Assembly: GCA_023935145.1 (NCBI GenBank)
Contig: CM043698.1
Coordinates: 18,169,001-18,233,000 of the forward strand
Direction: 5' to 3'
Length of the DNA: 64,000 nucleotides
DNA from: Bretschneidera sinensis
Taxonomy: Eukaryota; Streptophyta; Magnoliopsida; Brassicales; Akaniaceae
Shown: positions 22,014 to 34,559 of the stretch, piece after piece
Layout: the number at the start of each line of letters is the position of its first letter
Position numbering within the stretch: the stretch's first letter is position 1
Made by a program: the position numbers and the translations under genes
Notes under the pieces: generated by a model
The model's database searches: none
The model's input: the letters and a program-made list of their open reading frames with translations, nothing else
Told to the model about the DNA's origin: nothing

Positions 22014-25000
22014 CTACAATGCAGAATGAAAAATCATCTCGGCAAGTTCCTGCAACATCCAAAAAAAATCCCTTTAGATTCAATTGACATCACGTTAGCT
22101 GACCTATGTTACTCAAACTCAAGTTGAGTATCGGATGTGGGTACATATCCACATGGGTACTCATATTTATTTTTGCAAGTTTTTCCATTGATTTGAAGGT
22201 TCAGAAGTTCATACCCAAATTTTCGGATACGTGTCCAACGAGGATACTTACAAGTAAAATGAAAAATCCCAGCAACATAGTCACTGACTATCTAAGTTTT
22301 AAGGGCAGAGAAGATGGATCTAATTTAACAATAACAGTAACATCTCAAGAAAGAATGAAAGTGGGGGAAAGGTAAGGAAAGTGAATGAAAGTGAGGAGAT
22401 TATAAAAATTTAAAGGAGATGATTTTGAACAAAATAAAGGCCTTCTAGAACAAAGCATGGCATATATTATAGAGCAGTTAAAGAGAAAAATGATCATTAT
22501 TCTGTAATATTTACCCATTTTAGGATAGTTCCCTTTGAGCTATAGTTTGTATTGTAGCATACAAGAAGTTGGTATATCAGTTGTTTTTACCACATAAAGA
22601 GAGATGAGAGTAATTTTTCTTAATATTTTCTGGCTGTTTAATTGAGGGAATATATACATACCTGCTTTGCAGAAGGAACCTTGGGCTCTCCCCATTCAAT
22701 AGCTTTCTTCTCAAGCATTTCCAAATCAGCCTTACCAGCCTGTTCAAAGATCCATAATTAAATAAGTGTGAGAAGGAAACTAAAATCTAAGCAAAAAGAA
22801 TGGTAATGCAATGATGTGACCTCTATTAGAGCCCCAATTTCTGAGTCCCAACTATCATATCTCTTGCGAACAAGGTCAGCCAAGGAACCATCCTTCAATT
22901 CGCAGCAAGAAAATCTAGTTAATAGCAAAATTAGGAGAAAAAGAAACTCGTGTAATATTAACAGTTCATAGAAAAGGGAAAGTATATTGGTAAATGACCT
23001 CGATCAGCTTGACAGCATTTCGTAGTCCACGGGCCATCGTATCCATTCCACTAATATGAGCAATGAACAAGTCCTCAACATCTGTGCTCTCTCTTCGTCT
23101 GTAATAAATAAGTCAATATGGTTTCCTTAAATGGCTTATAGGAAGTAAGAAAGCGAAAACAGAAGTACAATCCACTAAGAATATCAGTAAGGAAGACACT
23201 GACAATTTTGCATCAAAGTTGAACCCTCCTGGAGCCAATCCACCCTGTGATAAACAAAAGTGAAACCAGATTGAGAAAATCTCATCTGCAATTATGAAGT
23301 TTTTGCAAAGTGAACTAGAGGTTTACACACATTTTTTATCACACTGAACATAATCATAGTTGCCTCTCCAATATCAGTGAGAAATTCATCAGTATCCCAA
23401 CCTGTACGATGACAAGAGCTCTATATTAAGATTTCGAATGCAATGAAAATTAATTAGATAAGTTTACAAAAGTTAAAATATCCCATACCGGTCTGCGCAT
23501 CGCCACTGTTTGCATCAATGTTTCCCAGCAAACCATTAATTCTTGCAGTTTCAAGCTCATGATGGCAGCTGCAAAGAACACAAGCATGGCAGGTTGGAAA
23601 AGACAACAATTTCATTTGTGCTTCAAAAATTTTAGTTTGAACAAGTAAACAAGAATAAAAAAGAAGGGCTTAAGCAAAGATAAGCCATACGTGTGACCAG
23701 ATAGAGTGGCATGGTTGCATTCAATGTTAAGTTTGAATTCTCCTGCAATACAGGAAATCAAAAAAAAGAGGCTGATATAGCACATAATTGAAAGAGTAAT
23801 TACAATTTCTATAAATAGTGCTAACAAAATTACAGTTTAAAAGCCAACAAATGTAAAATATGCAGTATAACCAAACTGCTTTTGACCATATATATTATGG
23901 CAGCTTTGAGACATAAGCCTTCAGCTTCTGCATGTGTCCCTTTTTTATGTTGTATTTGTATGCACATGTTTTATTAAGTAAATAAAATGTTATCAATAAC
24001 AAATATAGCTATTTATTTATTTAAAAAATTCAATGAATCACATAAGAAAATCTTGACAACATTAACTAAATCTATTTATGGATACTTCAAGGTCTATTGT
24101 TCAATGAGCTATTTATAAACTTATAAATCTTTGTGGATTGCACGGGCCATGCTGACTAGTTTTACTTGAGAATAAAATATGTGCTACAAGGACAGTAGCT
24201 CTGTTTGTTATAGTGTATGACGAAAAAAAATACACAGAAAATAACGACTGGAAACCAAGTCTGCATTAGAACTTGCTTCCCAATTTGAAGATATCGCAAC
24301 TAGCCCTGAATCTTTTAACAATTATAACAACCACTAATGCTACTAAGGATTCAATCACTTATAACTATGAAAAAAAACACATTTGGGAAATTTTGAGATG
24401 CAATTGCAATTGATGTCAAAAAATTCTAATCCAATTATCATTACTCATGAAAAAATCAGTAAGTTCCAGACTTTGTCAGGTCATTTTGGTGTGACCCTGA
24501 GCTGAAAAGTAATTTTGCTCATCACTTATGAGCATATAATCAGGTCCAATACATAGGCATAGGTGATAAACATTTTATAGATCTAAAAACAAAATTTGGG
24601 ACGTATCAAATATCCACACATACAAAAGAATTATATAAAAATAATAAGGAAAATGCAATCTTTAAGAGAACTAAAATGTAACAATGAAATAAATAAGAAT
24701 GCATTTACAGTTACAAACAAGTAACAGCTAATAAACCACAGATATTAATGAGTAAGATTTGGACAAAGAAAAGAGGTGCTTCCTTATCTTCTTGCAGTCT
24801 TAAGTGTAGAAAAAGTAAAGTGTACGACATAGATGAGTGCAACACTATCATAGATTAGAAGAGAAGTAAAGATGCCTCACCTAGAAGGCCATATTTTCGC
24901 AAGAAGTTAGCTGCTGTTGCAGCATCCCAATCATACCTGACATAATGAAATACATAAAATTCAGGGGATGTAAACTAAAAATTACTAATGTCAAGAAATT

Positions 25001-27839
25001 CAGGGGACTGTAAACTTAGTCGACATGCATACTGGTGTTTGGTAGGTTCTTGAGGCTTAGGTTCAATCAAGAGAGTCCCTGAAAACGGGCAAAGTAGAAA
25101 TGAGTTCCCATTAAAATTGTGGCAAAGTGAGAAACACAAAAGCAGATAGGAAGAAACAAAAGCCTTAATGAGAAATAACATAATGGAAAACATGGATACC
25201 ATTGAATCCAATCTTTTTCTTGTAAGCAACAGCAGCTTCAAGAAACCTTGCCTGTGAATAGATAACCAAAGGAAGGTAAATTGAAGAAACATATTAACTT
25301 ATAGATCAGATTATCTAAGTGTGTGCATTCAACATACCAAATGATCAAGCTCTCTTTCCATATCTGTGTTCAAGAGAGACTGATAACCCTCACGACCACC
25401 CCAGAAGACATAATTTTCACCCCCTAAATAATGTGTCACCTGTAGTATGCGTGGATCAATGCACATAACAATTAATATAAGAGAAAAAAATGTTATTTAT
25501 ATGCACAAAATATCCATTTTAAGATCAAATGCACACAGAAACCCACCTCTATGGCTTTCCTTACTTGAGCAGCAGCATATGCAAATGCACCCACTTCAGA
25601 GCTGTAGTGCATGAGCCCAAAAAGTACTTAGTCCATGAACAGACAGACTGATTGCATTCTATCACGGAAAGACCAAAGAGTTACCTGGTAGCAGCACCAT
25701 GCATGTAACGAGGATGCACAAATAACTGAGCTGTACCCCACAAGACACGTTTTGTGGTTCCCTGCGTGGACAAACAACCAACGAATTAAAGGGAGACACA
25801 GGACACTTAATCCCAGTAGGTCTATAACTGAACCAAGCATTGCTATCTGAGTGTACCAATCTCCAAAGAAAATGATTGCACACTTAGATCTGACATCCAT
25901 GCATGTTGTAGTGTCCAACACAACAAAGTCAAAATGCAGGTACCCAAATTACATGATTTAGAAAATATATAGGTGATCTTTTAAAGATGTTATGGACTTC
26001 ACTGAGCTGTGGGATAGGAGTTCCTTGGGTCACTATTGTATTTTCATGCACCATTATTGTCCAAACAAACGGAAGGAAGAATAGGAATTGGATCAAAGGA
26101 TATATAGAGATTCAACACAGATAAACAATACTACAGATTTCCTCTTCTTTCCCTTCACCAACTTGGCAACCAAGCACAAAACTAACAACTAAAAATGCAA
26201 TGTATATTTTTTGTGCATACTATCTATCTTGTAAACATTATATTTTATGCAATATTATTCATTAGAATATACTACTTTATAATCAATGAGCTCTGAAGAA
26301 ATTGAATATGAGGAAATGCAGAGGTCACACTCCCAGTCTCTGATGTCTATGAAATTATTAAGGCCTTAGTGATATGAATCATACTTTTGGAAAAGGAGTT
26401 TAAGTACATGAAGAACTACATGTAAACAAAAGGTTACAGTTATATACATTTAGACTCGTAAAGATGACTATTAGCATCCACAAAAAATTACCTGAAGCTC
26501 TTTGGCAAGGGCAACCACTTCATCCAAGTTTTTATGGGCTTCCTGCAGCAAGTATCGCAAGACGCAGGGAATTGATTCAGTGGGTAGAATGATTAAAGAC
26601 AACAATGAAGGCCATCACAAGAAAGTATGGGTATGGGAGACATCATTCCCAATGAAAAGTTTTAGTTTCTTTACTTCGTAACAAATCTCAATAAAAGCAA
26701 TACATTTTGGTAACCTTACAAGATTAACTCACCTCAAGGGTTTTGCCATCTGGGGCTATATCCCTATCATGGAAACACCACCAATCAACTCCAAGCTTGT
26801 TTATGAACTCGAAGTTGGCTCTCACTGTAGTTTGCATCAAAATAACATAAGCACGTTACTGCCGATCAAAAAATAATATTACATGGAAAACAATGGACAT
26901 TACTTATCAATCTTACTTCTTCTTTTGGCCATAGCCAATGAATTGGTACCATCTTCCCATGGCCAAAACTTTGTAGGTCCACCAAATTGGTCACCTCCAG
27001 TGCCACGGAATGTGTGCCAAAATGCAACACTGAATCTAAACCAATCCTATGACCATAAAATACTTTCATCAGTCACTATCATCAACTTTAACATAATAAA
27101 ATCTATTATATGATATAAAGGATGGTAACTATTTACCAACCTTCATTTTCTTCCCAAGGATCTCCTCTTCCGCATTATACCATTTGAACGCAAGTGGGTT
27201 TTTGCTAGAAGGACCCTGAAATTCAATAAACACACTTAAGCAGCCATTATAACATTCAAAAATAAATTTTGAAAAAAAACACCTCCATTCACCCTGAAAC
27301 TTATTTGAAGACATGCTGAAAGTTGTAAAATATCCTGGATTAAGGAAAGATCTTCCTAAAAGCATCTTCAAGTAAAACGAATCGAGTGGAATAGAAAAGA
27401 GTACCAACAAATTTACATGAATAGATATTGCCCCCAGTCCAATTTGTTAAAGAATATACATGAACCAAAAATAATGTAAATTTAAATGAAGCACTTTGCA
27501 GTTTGCACCAACGGGAGAAATAAAAAAAAAAGGCGACATTTTTGTATGATTAAACACAAAATTAAAATCGGGAAATAACCCTTTTTACCTCATACTTAAT
27601 GTTGGGAATTCCAGGGAAGAATTCGCCTTCCCATTCATCTGACTGAGAGCATTTCCCGCCCAGATCAGAAGGGCATGTTGGTGGAGCAGCGAACTGCATA
27701 CAAAACAATTCAATTAATTTAAGGAACAATATTATTATACAGTAATTATAACAAATATATACAAAGTAAGCTGCATTACCACTACAAACAAGACGACATT
27801 TAAACAAAGAAGAATCAACAAAATCCCCTGTGTCTTCAT
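22014..27839 (-). CDS. XYLA: Xylose isomerase, secretory-pathway type
   Basis: Twenty coding exons on the minus strand: 27780-27839, 27589-27693, 27141-27215, 26917-27046, 26733-26824, 26492-26542, 25685-25761, 25547-25601, 25338-25439, 25200-25251, 25033-25078, 24881-24936, 23691-23742, 23489-23568, 23331-23401, 23204-23244, 22999-23098, 22821-22892, 22662-22739 and 22014-22049. All borders are GT-AG with consistent phases, and they total 1431 nt (476 codons plus stop), matching plant xylose isomerases. Exon 1 encodes a hydrophobic signal peptide. Family motifs: [11 protein letters not shown] and [10 protein letters not shown] (active-site His and Asp), [16 protein letters not shown] (metal-binding Glu), [12 protein letters not shown], and [10 protein letters not shown] (metal-binding Asp). 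It interconverts D-xylose and D-xylulose using divalent metal. No break seen; the gene appears functional. Confidence 0.97.
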
Positions 27840-27862
27840 CTTTCTTATCTCATGAAAAATAC

Positions 27863-28190
27863 CTGTGCAATATACAGTATAAAGTACCAAACGATTACTA
27901 TAATCATCAATCATCAAGCAACAAACACACACATATTATACTGTAAAGTTTTGATGAATTCCCATCATCAGAATTAGCTCATAGAATCATGGGTCAATAA
28001 CAAAAATCAACATATAATCAAATGAAACAAAAAAGAGAAATCACAGTGACAAAGGTATAATACTAACACTCAATTACACTATTTTTTTCCCAAACAGAAT
28101 TAAATCAAAAGAGAAATCAAGCGGTAAAATAATTTGTACATGAAGCGAAGACACTTGCTCAGCAATCAGAAGAAAGAGGGAGAGACTTAC
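27863..28190 (-). other. Probable intron in the 5' UTR of the xylose isomerase gene
   Basis: On the minus strand a donor GTAAGTC begins at 28190 and an acceptor TTGCACAG ends at 27863, 24 bases before the start codon at 27839. Leader introns are common in plants. RNA evidence is needed to confirm it. Confidence 0.55.
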
Positions 28191-28241
28191 TGAAACGTGG
28201 CTTCAGCGATCGCGATAGAGTCAAAAAGTCTATCAAAGAGC

Positions 28242-28269
28242 ATATATATATATATATATATATATATAG
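28242..28269. repeat. (AT)n microsatellite in the xylose isomerase promoter
   Basis: An uninterrupted AT run about 50 bases upstream of the predicted leader exon. It may serve as the TATA element, in which case its length could affect expression (inference). Confidence 0.85.
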
Positions 28270-30179
28270 AAAGCTCATTTCAGAAAAATTGGATAAAGTT
28301 TGATTTAAATGAGGATTATCACGACATATCATGTACACGTAATTCACTAAAACTAGAAATTCTTATTTTACCCTGACCATATCCGCAAGGCGCAAACTCC
28401 TGCGGCTTCATAGCATAAATTGTGTAGGGCATCTCAGGTAACAAAATCCCTTTGCTTTTAGAAAAATCAGAACAGAAATAGTCATGTAGCAGCAGTGGTA
28501 ATCGAACTAGAAAACTAACAGATGAAATTTCACTGGTGGTAGAAGTTAAAAAGTTAAGATTGTCATGGTTTGACTTTATATCTTCTACAATATCGAGGGA
28601 TTTCATTGGACAGTTATTTCTTGATTTATTGATTGAGGTAACACAACTACACTCAAGTCATTCTGTTTTATCCAAAATGGGAGTTTCTAAAGATGACGCA
28701 AAAGATGAGGTGGCAACCTCGTAATTTAGATGAGGATCTGAGTCAGCAGTTATACTTTCAAAGCTACCTTGGTTTTAAAAGCAGAAAGAAAGAAAAAAAC
28801 TATATTGAAGTTCCAAAATTAGTTTTTAACATTTTAAGAGTTTGTTTGAAACAATTTTTTGTTTTTTTTTTTCAAAAACTGTTTTTAAAAATAAAAAATA
28901 GAAATTATTTTTCAGATTTTGCAATAAAAAATATGTTTGAATAATTATAATTTGAAAAAAAATTTCAAATACAAAGAGTAATAAAAATTCGTTTGGATAA
29001 CTAGGTTGGGTACGGATGAGTCGTTTGAAATTTTAGTTATACGGTTTCTCGATTGTTCAGGTGGTGCTTGGGACCCGTATTGCTCGAATCTCAAGACGTT
29101 CGGTTCTCAAAACAATCGGGTCTTGAGATGCTAAAGTTTCAGGACATTCAAAATCTAAAACGCTCGGATCTCGAAAATGAAATAAAATAATTATACGTAA
29201 GACTGATTACACACATTAATTTTAAAAAAATATCCAAGTTTTAGACCGCATATTAATATGTATATGTATTTCTCATTAATCACTTCGATGTGGTCATTAA
29301 GAACTTTTTTGTTCATTTTTATTTTTTGTATATTTATTCTTTGCTAAATAATTTGTTCCACATTTTTGTTTATTTCTTTCTAAGTCATGGTATTTATGAT
29401 CTTAAATCAAACTAACAAATCTACTCAATCAAAGATAAAAAGCAGATTAAAAAATGAAATTAATCAAATATCAGATATCCATATAGTATAATTTGAGGAT
29501 TAAATTCACAAAATCTATGTATTGATGAAGAACTCATTCTTACAGCTCCTTTTGAGTTACCGAAGAAACTAACATATTATTTAATGAATATTATATTATA
29601 ATTTGTTGATTGAATAATTTTTAAAAAAATAAATATTTTTAGTGTTTGAGTAATTATGTTTAAAATTCTAAATAAGGTGTGAAAGTGTTTGGCAAAAGGG
29701 TGTTGAAATCAATTTATAATTGTCAAAATGATAAAAAGGGCATGGATAATTTGATTTTTATTCTTTCTTTGTTTTCAACTTAATTTTGATTAAATATTTT
29801 TTCTAGACCTATTAAAATATAAATTAATATATTAAACTTATAAAACTTTAAATTACTACATAATTAATCACGAACATGTACACGTCTCTTTTACTCCTAC
29901 GTGTTTCTTGATTAAATATAAAAAAATGATCATGTACATGTTTATATTTGATGGAATTTTATTTTAAATGATCAGAAAAATTGTATTACATATTAATGTT
30001 TATTAAAATATTCTTAAAAATCATAAATAACATACTATTTTATGAGTAATATAATAATTAAATAGTTTATTCAAGTTATTATTTAATTAATAATATAATA
30101 ATTAAATTTTTTAAGGGTGGAAGATAATACTTTTCTTTAATGAGTAATATTTTAATTTTAAAGTAAATAGCTGCTATCT

Positions 30180-30600
30180 GATGGTGCTTGTGTTATGGGC
30201 GGTTAGCTTAAGTCGCCAACCGTGCGGCCTTAGGTTCGGAAATACTTTCGTGGGAATATCTAAGTCAGCCTTCCTCTTTGCACAGGGTCATTTTATCAGC
30301 ATGACACTCGGCCTGTGCGGCGCCCCACCTCTACTAGGACAGCCTTCAATCTGCATGGTACCTTATCTTGAGACCAACTGGTTTCGTCCTGCCTTGGGCT
30401 CATCAGGGAAGCGACTCCAGCCCCCGACCAGTTTGTGCAGGGTGGCCTAATCCCTCTCACACTCTTGCGAGCTCCCGCATTGCTACTCTACTTCGCAACA
30501 CGACTCTCTGCACCCATTGTATCCCGAAAGCCATTCCCTCCAGTCAATCCCGATTTTAGGGAGTGTCACATAGTCTCGATTTTAGGGTCGTGACACTTGT
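30180..30600. repeat. Unclassified GC-rich repeat fragment
   Basis: This block is abruptly GC-rich in AT-rich surroundings and ends with two related sentences, GATTTTAGGGAGTGTCACA and GATTTTAGGGTCGTGACAC. This suggests a transposon or LTR remnant. No protein domain was recognised in any frame. Confidence 0.35.
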
Positions 30601-31049
30601 AGTTGGTTGAAGCACTGCACATGGAATCGTGTTTGGCCGGTATTCTTCATCATGAAGGGGTGTGGTTTCAATTTCGAAAGGATTAAAAATCCTTTAAGGC
30701 AAACATATCATATCATATCAAATCAAATAATTAATTATTTAATTATTATTAATAAAATTTAATTTAATGTAACTAAATTTTTGACAAATTTTTTTAAAAA
30801 ATAAACTTTAATTTTAAATTAACTTCAAATTTATCCAAAAATTTGATATTGTTCAACTAAATCAAGTGGTTGCATCTAATTCAAAGCAGATGAGAGAAGA
30901 AGAAAGATAGGGTTCACAAAAGAAGATAAGAGAAGAATGATGCATAGATCGCGTAAGACTAGACCATTTGTGATTTGTGGAAAGAAACATTGGTATTGTT
31001 GACATTGTGCACGGTCAACTCAACTTTTAGTCTGACACTAATTTTTTAG

Positions 31050-31102
31050 GGTCATGTTTGGTTGTCATTTAAATTAACTTAAATAACAACCAAATATGAT
31101 CT
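31050..31102. mobile_element. 53-bp foldback element
   Basis: Arms GGTCATGTTTGGTTGTCATT (31050-31069) and, inverted, GATCATATTTGGTTGTTATT (31102-31083) face each other across a short AT-rich loop. It is probably a minimal MITE derivative. Confidence 0.55.
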
Positions 31103-33149
31103 AAGTCAGTGGAATGCAACTTCTAAAATTATACTCAAATCCACTTAAATTATCCCAGCTTATGTTGGGAAGTTGAACCAAACGCCATTATCCCTTTCTA
31201 GTTTTACTAGTTTGATCAATTTATAAGTGAAACAAAACATGCTCTAATACACGAAAGCGCAAAGTTCGACTAATCCGATATCCTTAGTGGATTAGGAGAT
31301 TAGAGCACCCAGCTAGCGCCCAACATTTTCTTATTTGAGTGAACCTGGCAACCAACTTCCAATATCTAAACTTGGGGTTGTTAATTTACCGCATTTGAAG
31401 GCATGGACAATTTTACTTGACCAAAATTATTTGTTACTAGATTGAAATTTGTTTATTTGATTTTTTTTTTCTCTCCTCCATGTTAGTGGGACGTATGACC
31501 TTTTTTAACGGATGTCCACCTTTAGTTTCGGAGTTTGTCGATCGACGATGCAGGTCATTAGTTGTGCGAACAGATATTCTGTCAACCGATCATAATTGGC
31601 AAGGATGCTCTCAATTGACATCTCTAAATCAATAAAATTTACACACGTTTTTTTAGTTCGTTATCTTATCGATAAATCATGAGATTTACACAAATCTTAT
31701 TATTAACTTATTTGACTCGTAATAATCGTGAGATTGTGTTAATCTCATTGATAATGTAATTTGTATTTATATCCCTTTATTCTTAATGCAATATACCAAC
31801 ACAGATTTTTCCAATTTTAACAACAAAAACGGGGACGGGAACTTTGATCATACATATATTTTTTTTCATGTCCTACAAATTCTGCTATTCCTTCTCCGAG
31901 CTAAGCCCTCAACAACTTGTTGAAAGCGAACTTGAGAGAATTGCTTGGGACCTTATCTTTCATGGTCAATTCTGCATTTCCCTAGTCTATGAGCTTAGTA
32001 CTAAACAAAACCTGTGTGAGCATCAAAATGAAAAAAATTAATTGAAGTTGGATAATAAAAATTATTCTTAAATTCAAATTGTTTCTTTGGCTCAATGTTT
32101 GCAACAAACTCCTTAGCATGCAATCTCCCTTCCAAATGATGGAAAAATGTTGAAAACATTAACATTGTCGGTGTTTGCACGAAATTAAAACTTTGAAAAT
32201 AAAATTAGACGTAATTATAGCTTTTTTTAAATGGTAAATTTGTAATGAACAAGAAATTTTCATTTCCATATAATTTTATGCTACCAAACAACTATATTTT
32301 GAAAAAAAAGACATGGTTAGAATTTTGGAAAAAAGTTGACACCCACTTAAAATAGGAAAAATAATATTTAAATCGTACAAATAAGTGCTCTTCTTATCCA
32401 ATTATAAGTGCAATTATAACTGTTTACTGTAATTTCTCCGTCATGTGAATCCATAATTCAGCCTTAATGTACAATTCACAACTCACAGATTTGGAAATGG
32501 AGACCACAGTTTACAAATCATGCGCTTGGTTGATTTGAATCTAGGGAGAAAATAAAAATAGGCTGTCAAAAATCAAGCCTCCTTCACTTCACGCGAGACC
32601 CTAATATCGAAAAGTGGAAGGAAGGAAAAAAAAATCACATTTATAATGATTGGTAACCAAGAGAGAAATACCGGAGGAAAGAAGATGAAATAATTCATAT
32701 TTTCTTTTAAGTTTTTCTCTTCAAGTTATAACTTTCAATTCTTGCAATATTAAATTTATTTTAGAGAAAAACAAAACAACCTATTTTGATGTGAATAAGT
32801 CTCAAACAATTAATAGTGGTTTATCGAGCTCCTCCCATTGATTTGGAAGGGCATTTCCTAACTAGTTGATGTACGTCCGAGATTGTTGTACCATAATAGC
32901 TTTTTTTTTATAAATATATTGATGAGGAAAATAATCAAATTCAAGTTTTTTATATGAAGAATTCGAAAATAATCACTAAACCAAAAGATTTAATCACCCT
33001 AATGGTTCTTTGTTGCTTTATTTTTCATTACATTTCCCTCTTAACAACCATAACCTAAATAATGGTCATTGTGGCAAGCGTAAAAGCAAATGATAATTAC
33101 CATTTCAAGAATCAAACTTCACGCACTAAACCACCGAGACCCAATAACT

Positions 33150-33250
33150 TTTAGGCACAATAGTTGGGCACTTACCGGCGTGGGTTCAAGTCGTAGGTTG
33201 AATGGGTTTCTTGTAGTTGTTTGTATAATTTGAAGTTGTGTTTGTTGTAA
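33150..33250 (+). mobile_element. Possible tRNA-derived SINE head
   Basis: GGTTCAAGTC near 33183 fits the RNA polymerase III B-box exactly. TAGGCACAATAGTTGG about 30 bases upstream resembles an A-box with an insertion. The segment ends in a TTGTTTGTTGTAA-like tail directly before the copia LTR. Weak evidence. Confidence 0.25.
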
Positions 33251-33561
33251 CCTGTTGACCCTCGCCCGTATTTTAATGATGGCAAAACACAACTGTTATT
33301 TGACTAACAAGTTTAAACTAAGTTGTATTAAGGATCAAACACATTCAACCAAGGAACAAAATGCAATAACTCGAACCAAATCAAGTATCAAGTGAAGACT
33401 GAAGATCTAGTATAGGTCTTAAGGTTTAGAACCAATGTAAGTCTCACTTATGGTATTAGCTTGTTCAATGGCTCGAACACAAAAGGTTTTCTAAAGCCGT
33501 TAATTTTAAAACAAATGTTTTTTTTTATGAAAAACATAAGAAAAACTGGGTTAGAAGACAA

Positions 33562-33823
33562 CCCAGTCGACTGGGTACATATACCAGTCGACTGGTATAT
33601 GGGATAGAAGGTCCCCAGTCGACTAGATGAATCAACCCAATCGACTGGTAATTGGACAGTAAGTCCCCAGTCGACTAGATGAATCAACCCAGTCGATTGG
33701 TAAAAGGGATAGAAAGTTCCTAGTCGACTGGATGAAATATGCCAGTCGACTAGATACCCAAAAGGTCTGAAAACGTGATTTTTTCAAGAGAACCCAGTCG
33801 ACTGGTATCTCGACCCAGTCGAC
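33562..33823. promoter_or_regulatory. Array of ten CCAGTCGACTGG palindromes, copia 5' LTR
   Basis: Ten sites lie in about 260 bases. Four are the perfect 12-bp palindrome; the other six differ from it by one C-to-T or G-to-A transition. They sit in the U3 part of the LTR, upstream of the TATA box. Dense dyads in this position look like binding sites for a dimeric protein (inference). Confidence 0.8.
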
Positions 33824-33921
33824 TGGTAGTTCAAAAATATGACCGTTGGACTCCAAATCTGAACGTTTTAAAGTAAATCTTTTTCAAATTAAAGTCCTAA
33901 ACGGCCATATTAATTGATTGC

Positions 33922-33929
33922 TATATAAA
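33922..33929 (+). promoter_or_regulatory. TATA box, copia 5' LTR
   Basis: TATATAAA, conserved in the 3' LTR at 43008-43015. Confidence 0.75.
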
Positions 33930-34506
33930 CCCATTCAGTTAAGCATTCAATAACAAGCTGCATATATTCAAAAAGAGTTGATCTCACATAATCAAGTTTT
34001 TATACTCTTGAAACACAAAAAGCTTTGAAATAATCTTGTTGAGCCATTTCTTCAAGCTTTACTTTGAAAGAGAGACATTTCTGTTATAATAAGCTTTCAT
34101 TTGCTGTCTCTCTACCTTTTACTTTACACCATCTTTGTAAAGGGATTACTTCCGAGAGGAAGGGGAAACTTTCAAAATGAAGGGGATTGTTCGGTTCAAG
34201 CAACTCCTGTAATTTGCTTATGTACGGTTTGTGCAATACCCAGCTAATTTGTGCGACTAAGTTTTCTTAGTGGATTACTTCAAGGTGTTCCCTGAAGAGA
34301 GTGGACGTAGGGTCGGAACAAATCCGATATTGCCGAACCACTATAAACTGTGTTTGCATCATCTTTCCTTAAACTCTTTATTTACAGCACTTTACTTGTA
34401 TTAATTGTTTGCTGCTTATCAGTTTTTATAAACTTGTATTAATTCCGTAAAAAGTTTTTAAAAGCCCAATTCACCCCCCTCTTGGGTTGAAACCTCAAGC
34501 TACAAT

Positions 34507-34518
34507 TGGTATCAAAGC
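34507..34518 (+). other. Primer-binding site of the copia element
   Basis: TGGTATCAAAGC, one mismatch from the initiator-methionine tRNA complement TGGTATCAGAGC used by plant copia elements, two bases after the LTR end. Confidence 0.88.
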
Positions 34519-34559
34519 TTCGTTCTCTTAATTAGGCTTAAAATCCTTGAGTTGATCCA

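Larger units (their letters stand above)
28300..33252. other. AT-rich intergenic DNA between the xylose isomerase gene and the retrotransposon cluster
   Basis: No supported gene on either strand. It includes a GC-rich repeat at 30180-30600, a foldback at 31050-31102 and a possible SINE head at 33150-33250. The remaining short frames are low in complexity. Confidence 0.6.
33253..34504 (+). repeat. 5' LTR of the copia element
   Basis: Begins TGTTGACCCTCGC and ends GCTACA, directly before the primer-binding site. A TATA box, TATATAAA, lies at 33922-33929. Ten CCAGTCGACTGG-type palindromes lie 90-360 bases upstream of it. Length 1252 bases. Confidence 0.93.

Noticed and set aside
26883..27113. 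Plus-strand 76-codon frame with a signal-peptide-like start
   Set aside because: Antisense to xylose isomerase exon 4, whose splice borders and motifs are secure.
30181..30559. Two overlapping frames in the GC-rich block
   Set aside because: No recognisable domain; the block looks like a repeat fragment and the frames are short.
33448..33856. Minus-strand frames rich in SSRLG and PVDW
   Set aside because: Translations of the CCAGTCGACTGG array in the copia LTR.
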